Position numbers and translations under genes: made by a program
Notes under the pieces: model-generated
The model's database searches: none
What the model saw: only the letters and a program-made list of their open reading frames with translations
Told to the model about the DNA's origin: nothing
Assembly (NCBI GenBank): GCA_963931865.1
Contig: OZ007508.1
Coordinates: 1,114,133 to 1,178,132 of the forward strand
Reading direction: 5' to 3'
DNA from: Axinella damicornis
Taxonomy: Eukaryota; Porifera; Demospongiae; Axinellida; Axinellidae
Length of the DNA: 64,000 bases
Shown here: positions 33,516 through 44,635 of the stretch, one piece after another
How the letters are laid out: each line of letters starts with the position of its first letter
How positions within the stretch are numbered: the stretch's first letter is position 1

Positions 33516-34030
33516 CCATCTAGATTACCGCACATCGAGTGACATGCAATTGCATGAGTTAATGTCACCATGAAGACTACTAGCTATAGTTCACGTACAG
33601 ATACTTGCTCATATAATATATAATAGACCAGTCCTTAATTCACCACCTGAAGACTGACAAAGATTGATTGAATACTGTGTGTGTATGGTACACGTACAGA
33701 ACTACCCACATAAAAAAGAAATGCATGCATCCTAATTCAACATGGGTAAAATTGTACATTAGGTATAAAGTGGTTTATTTGCCACACCTCATTCTCTTGC
33801 TGTAGTATTACTACCTGTTACACAATGGTGGAAGGGGCTGCTTGAGTATAATTATATGTAAATCTTTTTGACAGTTAATTGGTATAGGATTGGACCCACC
33901 ACTTGGTGATGTTACAGTCGCTCTCAGGGAGCATTTTGGGGGTGGAGAAGGGTATACAACGTCATGCATTAATTGTATAGGTGTGCCGTACGTATAAACT
34001 ACACACAACTATGCTCTCTGACTTACATAT
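31652..34030. repeat. About 1.05-kb direct duplication with an inverted insert between copies
   Basis: 31652-32709 is repeated at 32937-34030, each starting ACTAATCACCTGTTTTTGGC (the boundary may vary by a base or two) and ending GCTCTCTGACTTACATAT. The only large differences are small indels and the length of a C-rich tract (32188-32231 and 33448-33513). The 227 bp between copies (32710-32936) is the reverse complement of about 29655-29873. No coding potential. Confidence 0.88.
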
Positions 34031-34040
34031 ATTGTTAGGT

Positions 34041-35076
34041 TGCCAGCTTTCTAGTTCAAGCATGATCCACGTAGCTATTACCCTGAGACATCAAGCATTC
34101 TGGGGTTACCTATTTGATAAGCTCTGCTGTAGGTTTTCCAATAGGTAACGTTTCTCTGGGTTTTATTTTTGCTGTGAAGTCTTCGTGTAGGAAATAATAG
34201 TAGTGTTATCTCTGTGTAACATTGCTTAATGGGATAAAGCTGAATTAAAACGGGGAACTGTGTTAATAATGTTTTACAAAGCCGGAGAAAACTGCTAACA
34301 TATCTCTTGACCTCAAGTGTATGGTAACATGCACTCAATAGGTAGCTACCATCAGTTGTGGTAGATTCCCTAGCTACGTACATGGATTGTGCAACTCAGC
34401 CATCACTGCTGTCATCGGGCTGGCCGCTGTATATTGGCAGTTGTGGTCTTATGACTCATAAAAACTGCCATGCAGAGATGTAACCAATCACGTTCGTTTA
34501 CAATGAACTGTTATGCATCCTGTTGACTTGCTTAATCAATAAACTATCCGTGTTCCATAGGGGCAGCGGAAGCATTGAGCAAAATATAACGGAAGCGTCA
34601 TGCATACTGTTATGCGTTTTGTCGGTAGTAGGCTAGCATACGAAGTACGCCTGGCATTTAGGACCCTGAGATCATATCTGATCACTCTTTCAGGCTCAAT
34701 ACACCAAATATTGGTCCGGCTGTGCCAGGTATCGCAGACCTTTTTCATGGCATGGAAATGAAGTGCAAGCGTTTTGTGTGAACTATAGGCATACGCGGTC
34801 ATGAAATAGAGCGAGAGATGGCCTGGGGTTAGAGCAGACAGTTTGTTGCTTGTCGTCAGTAGTGAAAGGATATATACCATAAAGAGTATGGTAGTAAGTG
34901 AAAAGCAAAGAACTTAGAAAACACATACAAGGAGAAATAAACATGAGAATGGCATATCCCATGTACACAGGGAGGGCAAAACTTTGTCACATTCCTGCAA
35001 CAAAATCTCTAGTATGTAAAGTACAATGTCATCAATGTCATGCTTAGCTACATATTCACTCCCATACTTCCTGTGG
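34041..35076. other. Gap downstream of CUEDC2, no supported gene
   Basis: Short ORFs on the minus strand at 34078-34968 lack domains or convincing splice sites. Nothing else was recognised. Confidence 0.4.
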
Positions 35077-38000
35077 TCAGTGAAAACGGTACTTTTTAAG
35101 AGGTTTGAGATTAATATATGTCTTCTTCATGTCCTCCCCCTCTTGGTCCCGCTTTGTGGGGACAGTGAACCGCTCACCCTTTGTGTTCACCACATGGTTG
35201 TCACGGTAACGAGTCAGCTTCCTGGGATCCTGGGCATGAGCACAAGGTCTACTATGAGAGTCTGAACAGGCCAGAAAGTGACCAGTGAAAGTGACATTCT
35301 TCCCATCGTACTCAGCCGCATGGGCTCTCACACATAGACATCGTGATCGTTACATATTCAGTCAGCTCGTAAGTTCACGTACGGTTGTCACTCAGTGTAG
35401 ATAGTGCAGAGCGTTCTACGTAGGCCATCACAAACATTACTACTCTCAGAGCTTACACGCCCCTCCCACATTTCGTCTCAGGCCACAGCACAGCCAGGGC
35501 GGCCGTGCCATAACTGGCAGGCCACCTACAAAATCGCTCCTACACCCCTTAATCTGCATACACTATAGGGCCAATTTTTCCGTCAGTGCACATTTTAACT
35601 CAAGTTGTGGTTCTCAGCCCTTCAATTGCATGTATAGTTTTGGGTAAAGATTAACTTGCGAGCTCTGACAATAGGTAGAGCTGAAAACTCACCGGTTTCG
35701 GCATACAAGGTTTATGGGTGACCTTGTCTTGATCAACATCAACATATGCGTACCTGCAAAGACGAACAAAGGAGGCGTTCCAAATACGTTTCATGGACTC
35801 GGTGTGACAGGATAATTTCTTGCATGCTGCTTGAATCATTGCAGCTAAAAAAGGGAATGAGTGCTCAAAATAAGGGGAGTGGCCATAATATTATCAATTA
35901 TGAAAGCATCTAAGGTCAAAGTACAATGATCACATGACAATGTGGAAACCCAGAGACAAATTAAGTTGCACACCAACCATGTGGACTCTGCCCCAAAAAG
36001 TTATATCAAAAACAGGTCCGAGTGAGTCTGTGCAACAATAGGTTCATTGGGTCTGACCTACCGAATGATTGTAGTCATGAACTTACAAACTCAAGCTGTA
36101 GACGGTACTTTCAAGTGACAAGGATCAAAACTTGAGTTGGGGTCAAGTTTGTATCCATGCCATATGTATGAGTTCAACATTACAAGCATGTTGAACAGAT
36201 AAGTACACGGGCACTTCTCTTCTTACACCGAATGTCACGAAGCATGTTCATATACCACAACAGTAATCTCAGGTGACATGAATGTTATACCCAATATCAC
36301 TATACCACTGAGTTGCAGATATGGTATACCTCGACAGCACAAAGTCTTTTAACTGTTCATCATCTCCTACAGTCTGCTTCTTAAAACTGCCATCATGACT
36401 CTGTGGAGAGTATAATATTATTGCGTGTGTAGAGTGTTTGATCAGTTGCAGGCTGACTGCATCTCTGTACGTGAGGCTGTATTAATTAGCCATAAGCCAC
36501 CTGCCTACTGCAGCAGCCTAGAAAGGAGTAAGTATGAGCTCGTGGATGCAATCAGAGTCTGTTGAGGTGTCCACGATGAGAGTAAGACCTGAGGTATCCA
36601 GAGTAAGACCTGAGCCTTCATTCTGAAAAGTGAGTTTTATAGCTACCAGTTCATGACCGAGATGCAATAATCACACAGTGTTTCGACCTGGGTAGGTCTT
36701 CCTCAAGGTTGTACACCTTGAGGAAGATCGAAACGTTGTGTGATTAAAATTATTGCATCACAATCACGAACTTTGGCAGATTCTAGATCTGACTATTCCT
36801 ACCAAAACTCACCTCCACGTATCTACGTTCCTGTGCTGCAATCTGTGTGGTTGGTGTTACTGCATGCTCTAGCAGAGTCTGAGTGCAAGTGTCTAGATCT
36901 CCTTCGCACGTGAGTAGTGCTCTACAGATTTCTTCCAGTGAATGTTCTGGAAACATCTCTGTCAATAAAGTCAGGTGATCAGGATTGCTGAATGCACACG
37001 TTGGGTTGAGGGGGAGAAGAGAGAGAGGGAGGGAGGGAGGGAGGGGGATTGGGAGGGAGGAATGGGGATTGGGAGGAGGAGGGGGGGAAGGGGGGGGGGG
37101 GGGGGGGGGGGGGGGGGAAGGGGGGGATTGGGAGGAGGAGGGAGGGAGGAAGGGGGATTGGGAGGAGGAGGAGAGAGGGAAGTGAACAGCAGGTTGTTGT
37201 AATCAAGGGAAAAAATAACCTCACCATTTCTCCAGTCTACTTTTATCCTTCTCCTCCTCCTCCTCCTCTTTCACTTGTACCTCATTCTCTTGGCCCTTCT
37301 GCTCCCTACAAGTGGTGGCTGGAGAGGAAATATGGCTGCCTTCTCGTGAATTCTTCTTGTCGATTTCATCAAGAACTTCACCATGCTTCTCTGGGACACT
37401 GGCTTGACTACAGCTAGGTGTGCCGCTGGTTTGCACGTCCTCATGTGCCTCTCCAACTAGCAAGCCTCTCTGCCTCTGCTGCTCGAGATCTGACGCCAGC
37501 TGAAACACCCACTCACAAACAACACCACTGCGTGAGGGGAGGTGTACGTACGGCAATCCATCATCGCCGAAATAAAATCATGCTATTAGCTCTAAGTATC
37601 ATAATTATGGGATCAGTTTGCAAGTGGGTTGAGCCACACTACCTCTATCTGACCAACTAGCGAACTTAGAGATTACCGGTATTGCATAAGGAGTGGGTCA
37701 AGGCAATGCTGAGTGCTCAAGGCCCCACCCGAAGTGCAATAACTCCCATAGTGACTTGTGGTACACCAACTGGTTTATTGCGTGTACGGAACACTATTTT
37801 CTGGAGCTTGTTTTCGGGAGGAAATATAGCACACCATGTACACTATGGATACCATACTTTGGCACATTCATCCTACATAACTTCATGCAAAGAAAGACAA
37901 TACCTGTCCACTTCTGCAAACTCTGGTATATAGGCAGCAATCATTTCTGAGAACTGATCAACATCAAAGCTGGTGTCCTCGTCTCCAAGACTTGACAGTA

Positions 38001-38521
38001 CCTCTACAATGTATCCTAGTATGATTTCATCCACGTTGCTTTGTGTGTGTGCGTGGTGTGTGCATGGTGTGTGTGTGCGTGTGGTGTGTGTGCGTGTGGT
38101 GTGTGTGTGTGGTGTGTGTGTGCATGGTGTGTGTGTGCGTGTGGTGTGCATGTGTGTGTGCGTGTGTGTGGTGTGTGTGCGTGTGGTGTGTGTGTGCGTG
38201 GTGTGTGTGTACACGTGTGTGTACATGTGGTGTGTGTGCGTGGTGTGTGTACATGTGGTGTGTGTGGGAAATGATCAACATGACTTGCTGCATGCATAGC
38301 AACAAATTAGCCTAACAGCATGCTACATTGTGCTAGCAGTATAGTAGGTTATGAGAATAATGTAGTAAACATATACTTTTCCGATCTCTATGCTTGTACA
38401 CGTCACTGTTTCTTACAGGGCCTGACTTTGCTACACGTTGCGCCTACCTTAGAGGTGTGCTAGCGCTGGAAACATGCTGCTGTAAGAAGGATTTCAACCT
38501 CTGACGCACAAAGGCCTCCAT
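35077..38521 (-). CDS. CUEDC2: CUE domain-containing protein 2 homologue, complete, 7 exons
   Basis: Exons: 38448-38521 (ATG at 38521), 37904-38038, 37225-37527, 36813-36987, 36330-36400, 35693-35753, 35077-35229. They total 972 nt (323 aa, against 287 in human) with consistent phases. The N-terminus ([18 protein letters not shown], then [12 protein letters not shown]) and the C-terminus ([19 protein letters not shown] and [16 protein letters not shown]) match vertebrate CUEDC2 closely. The CUE domain (about residues 174-213) has the MFP motif ([13 protein letters not shown]) and a terminal LL. CUE domains bind ubiquitin. In vertebrates CUEDC2 acts in NF-kB signalling, steroid-receptor turnover and the spindle checkpoint. 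The extra length is mostly exon 3, a Glu/Lys-rich linker. A G-rich tract lies in intron 3 and a CA array in intron 1. Confidence 0.94.
36659..36762. repeat. Fold-back element with GAAAC core, in a CUEDC2 intron
   Basis: The left arm GATGCAATAATCACACAGTG and the right arm ending AATTATTGCATC pair. Towards the centre, TTTCGACCTGGGTAGG and TTCCTCAAGGTTG face CCTTGAGGAAGATCGAAACG. The GAGGAAGA...TCGAAAC layout recalls the hammerhead-like motif at 3182-3219. Confidence 0.7.
37015..37185. repeat. G/A-rich low-complexity tract in CUEDC2 intron 3
   Basis: Runs of GGGAGG, including about 28 consecutive G near 37091-37118. Glycine- and proline-rich ORFs over it are artefacts. Confidence 0.9.
38041..38268. 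repeat. (TG)n-type array abutting the CUEDC2 exon 2 acceptor
   Basis: About 230 bp of TGTGTGTGCGTGGTG variants. On the coding (minus) strand it reads CACACA directly into the AAAG acceptor of exon 2, so it replaces the normal pyrimidine tract. Confidence 0.9.
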
Positions 38522-39274
38522 GCCAAACAACCCGCCCGAATGGGAGTGTTCCAGACCGAAACTGGACTGCTAGTTTGGGAACGAGACCTGGAACGTAATT
38601 ACATTATGATTCATTTCGCGCAGTATACTCCACCGAGCTGGTTGTATCTTGTATTTTCGTGAAACAGGTTTGCGTTGTGAGCGATCGCGAGCATAGAGTT
38701 ATAAGGCTATATTGTCTATGATATTGCATATGTATAGACTACCATTCAGACACATGGACCAAAGTGCAGCCTCTTAGTTCTAATTTTGCTGGAGATCATG
38801 GGCAAAAATATCTAGCTATGTTACATCAAGCCATGCATACATTGATACATGCTTACTAACTTTTAATTGTTCATGAGAGGACGGCAGCTGTGGAGGTTTT
38901 TGCTAGGCTGAGGCTTCCTTTGCATTTCTGATGCCCAAAAATTGTTCGACAAGAAGAATCTGGGAAACGTGATCAGTTTGGCTATGAGGCTTGTTGACTG
39001 CTGAGGTATACAGTTGTCATTTTCATCGATGCTACCAGGAGCGCATGAGTCCCACAAAGTGCAGCTCATGTGATCCTGATATCTAGCTACTAGCTACTGA
39101 CATAATCTACTCTAGACTTTGGAGACAAAACAGCTCAGATTGTTTGTACTTTGCACTGACCAATCAAGAGTAGTAGAAGTCAGATAGATTCCAGCCCCTC
39201 ATGGTTATAGGCATTATAGTCTTATATAGTGTGTGTATATGTGTATAGTGTGCATGATCATTTGTGCTATACAG
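38522..39274. other. Intergenic region between CUEDC2 and the plus-strand membrane gene
   Basis: Divergent arrangement: the CUEDC2 start is at 38521 and plus-strand exons begin at 39275 or earlier. It may hold both promoters and unrecognised 5' exons of the plus-strand gene. No motif stands out. Confidence 0.4.
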
Positions 39275-42200
39275 AGGAAGGCAGGAGAACAACTGCAGTC
39301 TCAATGTGGAGTATTGGTGTTGTGAACCAGTAGCTGCAACAGAACCGACAATGCCATCTGGACCAGTGGATGGCATCGCACGCAAGGTAACATTTCTGTG
39401 GAAATGTGGTGGCTTATTGGACAATACTTTGTTCACCAATAACTCTCTGCATCGTGCCCACCTAGTACATTCACTGATCACTATACAACTATGCACTATA
39501 CAAACGATGTGGGCTAATGCCATAGTTTGTGTACAGTAATGATGTACTAAGCAGGTGGGCATGTCTCATGGTTATGATTGCACGACAGCTGTGTGCATTA
39601 TTCACCAGCTCTTTGATTTGTTAGGGGAATGCATGGGTAGATCAACTTTTGTACTACTTTCAAGTGTGCAGAGACGTGTGTTTCTTGTAATGCATAGAGA
39701 ACGGTATGCAGTGCTTTGTGGATTATAAACAAACCGAGATATAAGGGTGTTAACCCAATTGCAGGGGTGAGGGGGTTTGTAATCCATAAAGCATGTGGCA
39801 AACCTAACCATGTGAAGCGCCATACCTGGATGTCTGGAGGAGTAGCACATTATAATTCACAGACCACAGACCAGCAACTGAGTGGTTGACATTCCATGGC
39901 CAATCTTGGTGATGTTCCCCAGTCTCAGAATGCCGCCCCACAGTAGTACAAAAGCTTGAAGTGAAATGCAGCCACCTTGCATATTCTGTGGAGAATGTGC
40001 CACTCCTCCAGATCAATCATTAGTACTGCAGACAACACAAATGCTGGGAGGAAAAGGCCTGGGTACGAGGCTAGTGTTGCAGCTGCTCAGAAATATCACT
40101 GGAATTAGTCCACCTAAGGTCTGATTTATTCCCTGTAAAGGCATCAGACACCTCTAATGACAGCTAAACACTTAGATTAGCCTCGTTCCCAGGCCTCCGC
40201 CCAGATTTTATCTCACAGCCGTGGCTGCAAGATAAAATCTGGATGGAGGCCTGGGGACGAGGCTACACTGAGATCTTACACCGGTATAAAATCCTTTGTT
40301 ATGAGCATGACAATTAGCTATCATTCTGGTATTAACACGCATGCAGGTGTCCTTGTCTTCCGTGTTCCTGTCTGTGATTGGCTGGCTCATCTTCACTGTG
40401 TTCTTCGGCTTCACCATCAACAGATATAGGTAATAGCAGCCCTGCTTCCAGACAGTAAAGAGGAATTTGTCTCATCCCCTTTTTAGCCTGGGAGCAAGGC
40501 TAGTATAGCCTCGTTCCCAGGCCTACCCCGTTTTTTCTGTTCTTTGGTTTCTGTTGACAATAATATACGGATGTGGAAGGGCGGCGCCCTTCCGCATCCG
40601 TGTATTTGTCAACGGAAACCGAAGAACAGAAAAAACGGGGTAGGCCTGGGAACGAGGCTAAGGCTAGTATACATAGCTGACTAGCTTCACCTCTGCATTG
40701 CAGTACTTCTATGCAAGTGTTGGTTTTTCAATATCATTTTTTTTTATCCTAATGCAGCAATCGCATCCATCTCTTATTCCTTCCCCACTGGTGCTTCATG
40801 GTCACTGGACTCTTCCTGCATGCAATCCTGATCATAAGTCTTGTGATGAATGGACGGTGGTATACAGACACAACTGTATCCCGCAAGGATAATAGGCGCA
40901 GATAGTATTTGGTGTGTTGTGAGGCATTTCCATCACATCCTCGTTGAATACTTGCCTGTAACGACCAGGAAATTATATAGCTACACCAAACAAATGACAG
41001 AACTGGACCACCTGGTGCTGACTGAAGGCTTTCTGTAACCAAGATCGAACCCGTCCATGTGCTGTCACCCTGTGGGTAAACCCACCCACCTCCTTCTGTC
41101 CCATCCGAAAGCCTTTAGAAATCAGATGCTGAAAGTCTCATGGCACAGTAATATACCTAAGGCCCTTAATCAAGTACAGTGGGCCTTCACATGCAGTTAC
41201 CTTAACGAACCCTGAAGATACACCTCTTCAATGCTCTGTACCTATCAGCAGGTGGGGCAGCATTCTATACAGACTGGACACTATACTACAGCCTCTATTA
41301 CGAGGATGTGAGGTACTTGTTTGAGCTTGGAGGCTGTGCACTCTCGGGACTTTGTCTGGTGAGAGGTCAATAGAGGTCAATCGTAGGGCTGATCTTATAA
41401 ACTCTGCTATCAGGTTGTACTGCGTATTATGTGTCAGGTAAGGGGAGAAGCTGAAGCAACATTCCAAAATTAATTGGCTTAATTACAAGACCCATTACTG
41501 GTAATAATCTTGAGCAATCTACGTGCAGAAACTGAGGTGCAATGCGGCATCCAGCTCATAGCCTTCTTCAGCCACTGATCGTGTGCAGCTCTGTAGTGAT
41601 CAGTCCACCCAGAATATAGGAAACTTTAGCTAACCAGGATGGATGTGGGTAGGTAGTGCAACCAGACATGGGGTAAATCTGAAATGTACACCTGGCCTTC
41701 ATGCATGGTTAAGAATTTGCTACACACAGATGTGTAGCCAAGCTGGACATACGTTTCAAGGCTATAAATGGCATTTAATGGATTGTATATGTATATGCTG
41801 CTGAGATGTATCGGAAATTTCATACTCCACAATTATGCAATCATCTGCGATACTTTTTGGCAATTACTATACTGACAGTTGCAGACATTTGAGCATGTAG
41901 GAGTCCAGGCCCTAGTCATGTGACTAGCATAATATCAAATGCTTGCGTAATTGCAAGTGCGATGTAGAACCCCCTGGAACTGTCTTATTACACAACAGGG
42001 ATGTTAAATATGAAGTAGTTAAACCACGATAACCTAGCCTTGTTCCCAGGCCTTCTACACCTCCAGAGTTTGGTCACCTACAGTATGAAAAATGGCCGAT
42101 ATGCATATTGTAAGCAATCAGAAGGCCTGAGAACTAGGCTATGATAACTTCTTCCCAACCTCAAACTGCTATAGCTGATCACCTAACCCTCTCCAGACAT

Positions 42201-43053
42201 TCTCCATAATGATGTGGCCGTGCTTCAGTCACGACAGAGCTATAAACATTTCCATAGCTGATGCTGACCCAGAAGTGGCCACTGTTGTGCGTGAATCCAC
42301 TTCGAATTCTCAGCCGCCTCTTGCAATGGTTAACCTCTCAGCGACAGTACATGTACAGGGAACGAACGCAGAGAAAGTTGATGAGGAGGAAGAGGATGGA
42401 TATGCCTCTCTGAGAGACATGCAGGATGGCACTGCTGATTATAGCAAACAAACTTTACAGTCATCTACCAACCCAGAGGGTGATGAAGAATATGACAGTG
42501 TGGAATTTATGAGGTAGAGGCTAACTGCATGACTTGTGTGACTGTGCATGTGATATGGATATGATATATAGTGTCAAGAGCGCATGATGACATCATTGTT
42601 TTTTCACGGCCGTGAAAAAAATGATGTCATCATGCACTCTTGATAGTGCATGTGGCATCCATGAGGTACGGCCTAACTGCATGTGTGGCTGTGCATGTGA
42701 ACTTTGAGGCACTTACATGTAGGTTGAGGAGTGGCATTGCCTGGATGAAATCAAAAAACTGCTCCCATCTTTAATGTGGAATGGTACTGTGTCTCTACCT
42801 AATGGTGGTTAATTCATTTTGACCTTTGATGTGCAGGATGGGAGCCCAATTTGATGCTCAAGATGAAGGTAACTATGTCATAAACAAGCTCGATGAACAG
42901 GAGGATGAGGGCGGCTACGTCATAAACAAGCTTGATACACAGGATGAGGGCGGCTACGTCATAAACAAGCTTGATGCACACGGACAAGAAGGAGAGTACA
43001 GTGAAGTCAATGTGCTTGTGCAGGAGCAAAATGACCAACAGCAAGACGTCTAA
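39275..43053 (+). CDS. Unrecognised multi-pass membrane protein with repeated tyrosine motifs (5' incomplete)
   Basis: Proposed exons, all phase-compatible: 39275-39386, 40347-40429, 40758-40875 (end uncertain, 40859 also possible), 41218-41358, 41414-41437, 42197-42513, 42837-43053 (stop). The last two are the most secure pair (phase 2 join ATGAG|G). Hydrophobic helices: VFLSVIGWLIFTVFFGFTI, WCFMVTGLFLHAILIISLVM, a weaker one around LSAGGAAFY, and ELGGCALSGLCLVVLRIM, suggesting four spans. The tail is acidic and Tyr-rich: DGYASL, EEYDSV, then three YVINKLD repeats and EYSEV, with Tyr every 13-14 residues. I do not recognise the family. The tail suggests a docking site for SH2/PTB proteins or YxxPhi adaptors, which is inference. 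The first exon and start codon were not found. Palindromic MITEs lie in two introns. Confidence 0.55.
40188..40265. mobile_element. Palindromic MITE, TAGCCTCGTTCCCAGGCC family
   Basis: TAGCCTCGTTCCCAGGCCTC at one end and GAGGCCTGGGGACGAGGCTA at the other. The whole 78 bp folds back on itself (AGATTTTATCT facing AGATAAAATCT). It lies in an intron. Confidence 0.88.
40506..40660. mobile_element. Near-perfect 155-bp palindromic MITE, same family
   Basis: The ends TAGCCTCGTTCCCAGGCCTA and TAGGCCTGGGAACGAGGCTA are exact complements, and the arms pair almost to the centre (GGGCGGCGCCC). The length and near-perfect pairing suggest recent insertion. Confidence 0.92.
42034..42141. mobile_element. TAGCCTTGTTCCC MITE relic
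   Basis: The left end CTAGCCTTGTTCCCAGGCCT and the right end AGGCCTGAGAACTAGGCTA form diverged inverted ends of the same family. Confidence 0.7.
42574..42643. repeat. 70-bp palindrome in the last intron of the membrane-protein gene
   Basis: TCAAGAGCGCATGATGACAT pairs with ATGTCATCATGCACTCTTGA, closing on TTTTTTCACGGCCGTGAAAAAA. The motif is flanked by a partial 45-bp direct duplication (42508-42553 and 42658-42703) that copies the exon donor region. Confidence 0.88.
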
Positions 43054-43585
43054 GAGGTCGGGGAACTCATCAGAAATAGAATGCATCATTGTTTGTTATC
43101 GTCAGCTTTAGTAGAGTATCACAACAGCCCACGTGCATTACCATTGTCAGTGTATTGTAAAGTATACACATTTCTATTCTTAACACAATGTTGTACATGG
43201 TCACAGTCTACTCAAGTAGGGCAAGCTGAGACTCAATTGCTCCCGCCTCGCAGATACTCGTGGATAGTCAGTTGCATGGACTCATAACTGCATGGTCTCT
43301 TTTTCTGCCAATTAACACTTTTTCTGAGAGTTAGCCGCTCCCCCTCATGCCTCAGCACCACCGCACATGCCCCAACTTGCACTATATTCTGAAATTCACT
43401 TTGTTGGAAAAAGTGGGTGGGGCTGGTATGTACCGCGTTTGGGCCGCCTGCAGACTGCACTTCGTAAGAGCTGGTGACGGGGCATAACAGTAAGGTCAAG
43501 TGTATTAAAGCATGCACTCATTTAAAAGCACTGACTGATTTTCTCTCTCATACAACCCTCTCTTTGTAGGATTTAATTCGATATC

Positions 43586-44086
43586 ATGGCTGGCAAGTTC
43601 AGCTGGAAATGGCCCTGTTGTGGGTGCCTTGCCATGCTGATGTTCATACTAGTATTAGCTATGGCGGGAGTAGGCGCTGGAATCCCAAGTGCACTCTCTC
43701 TCTTTGGTGGCTCCAACTTCATCCGTCGACACAGTCTTCATGCAGGTGGGACGTTCCTCCTTCCCTCATCCATGCATATTGAATTGAGAGGTGAACTCGG
43801 CTCAACAAGCGCAGTCTACCTGCTCACGGAGGAACCAAACTCTCAACTCTACCCGTGAGCACTATGAATATCAGTGGAGTCCAAATCTGTACAACAACTT
43901 TAATCTCCATCCTGGTTCCACCCTGTCAATGGATTACTGCATTGAAACAGCGGACAAACCAATCATCATCAAGGGATAAGCAATTCGGCAGTGGAAGGCT
44001 AACCCAGGCTGCAGATACTCAATGGAGAATGTCATCACTGCCAATTCTTGTGTCAATGGGTTTCAAAACTTCATTACACTGTCACA
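43586..44086 (+). pseudogene. Small single-span membrane or secreted protein gene, disrupted
   Basis: It starts MAGKFSWKWPCCGCLAMLMF with a hydrophobic N-terminal helix (signal anchor). It continues through FLLPSSMHIELRGELGST, then shifts frame near 43845 to EHYEYQWSPNLYNNFNLHPG and DYCIETADKPIIIKG. A TAA stop at about 43977 follows, after which the same frame continues with RQWKANPGCRYSMENV and a Cys. A plausible donor (TCACAG|GTACAA) closes the exon at 44086. Because two lesions interrupt otherwise coherent protein, I call it a pseudogene. Two sequencing errors are the alternative. Family not recognised. Confidence 0.5.
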
Positions 44087-44317
44087 GGTACAATCGACCC
44101 ATACAGCTTTTGCTTTTACAATCTAGGCATCAATTCAGCTTGATCCAATTCAGCTTAAAATCTTAGCTACGAGCAAAAGGGCTTACTAAACGAGCCTCCA
44201 TGGCGGTTGTGGTGAGGGAGTTTAGCACTTGTTGTAACAGATAGGTACACCAGCTGAAATACAATCAGTTCAGCTTCTGAGCCATAAATAGTCTGGGAAT
44301 GAGACCTAGTCTGCAAA

Positions 44318-44535
44318 TATGTATTCCTCCTCTCCCTCCCACATCCGCCTCCTCTGTCCCCCTTCTCCCTCAATCTCCCCTCTCCTGTCCCTCCCTCCCC
44401 ATCTCCCTCCGTCCTCCTCTCCTCCCCCTACACTGGATCCCCCCACCTCCTCCTCCCTCCTTCCTCATTTTCCTCCCACTGTCTCTCCCTATCTACCCAC
44501 CTCCCTCCGTCCTCCTCTCCTCCCCCTACACCGGG
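44318..44535. repeat. C/T-rich low-complexity tract
   Basis: CTCCCTCC-type repeats, including a duplicated TCCGTCCTCCTCTCCTCCCC block about 100 bp apart. It lies between two convergent genes. Confidence 0.85.
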
Positions 44536-44635
44536 AAGCTTTACTGTTAACGACTAATTATAAATGAATGGATTTCTGATTCATCCTGACAACTGAGTAA
44601 GATTACACCGACATGCTATCAGTTGGTTCTATTGC

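Noticed and set aside
37973..38315. Cys/Val- and His/Thr-rich ORFs on both strands
   Set aside because: Translations of a TG/CA array.
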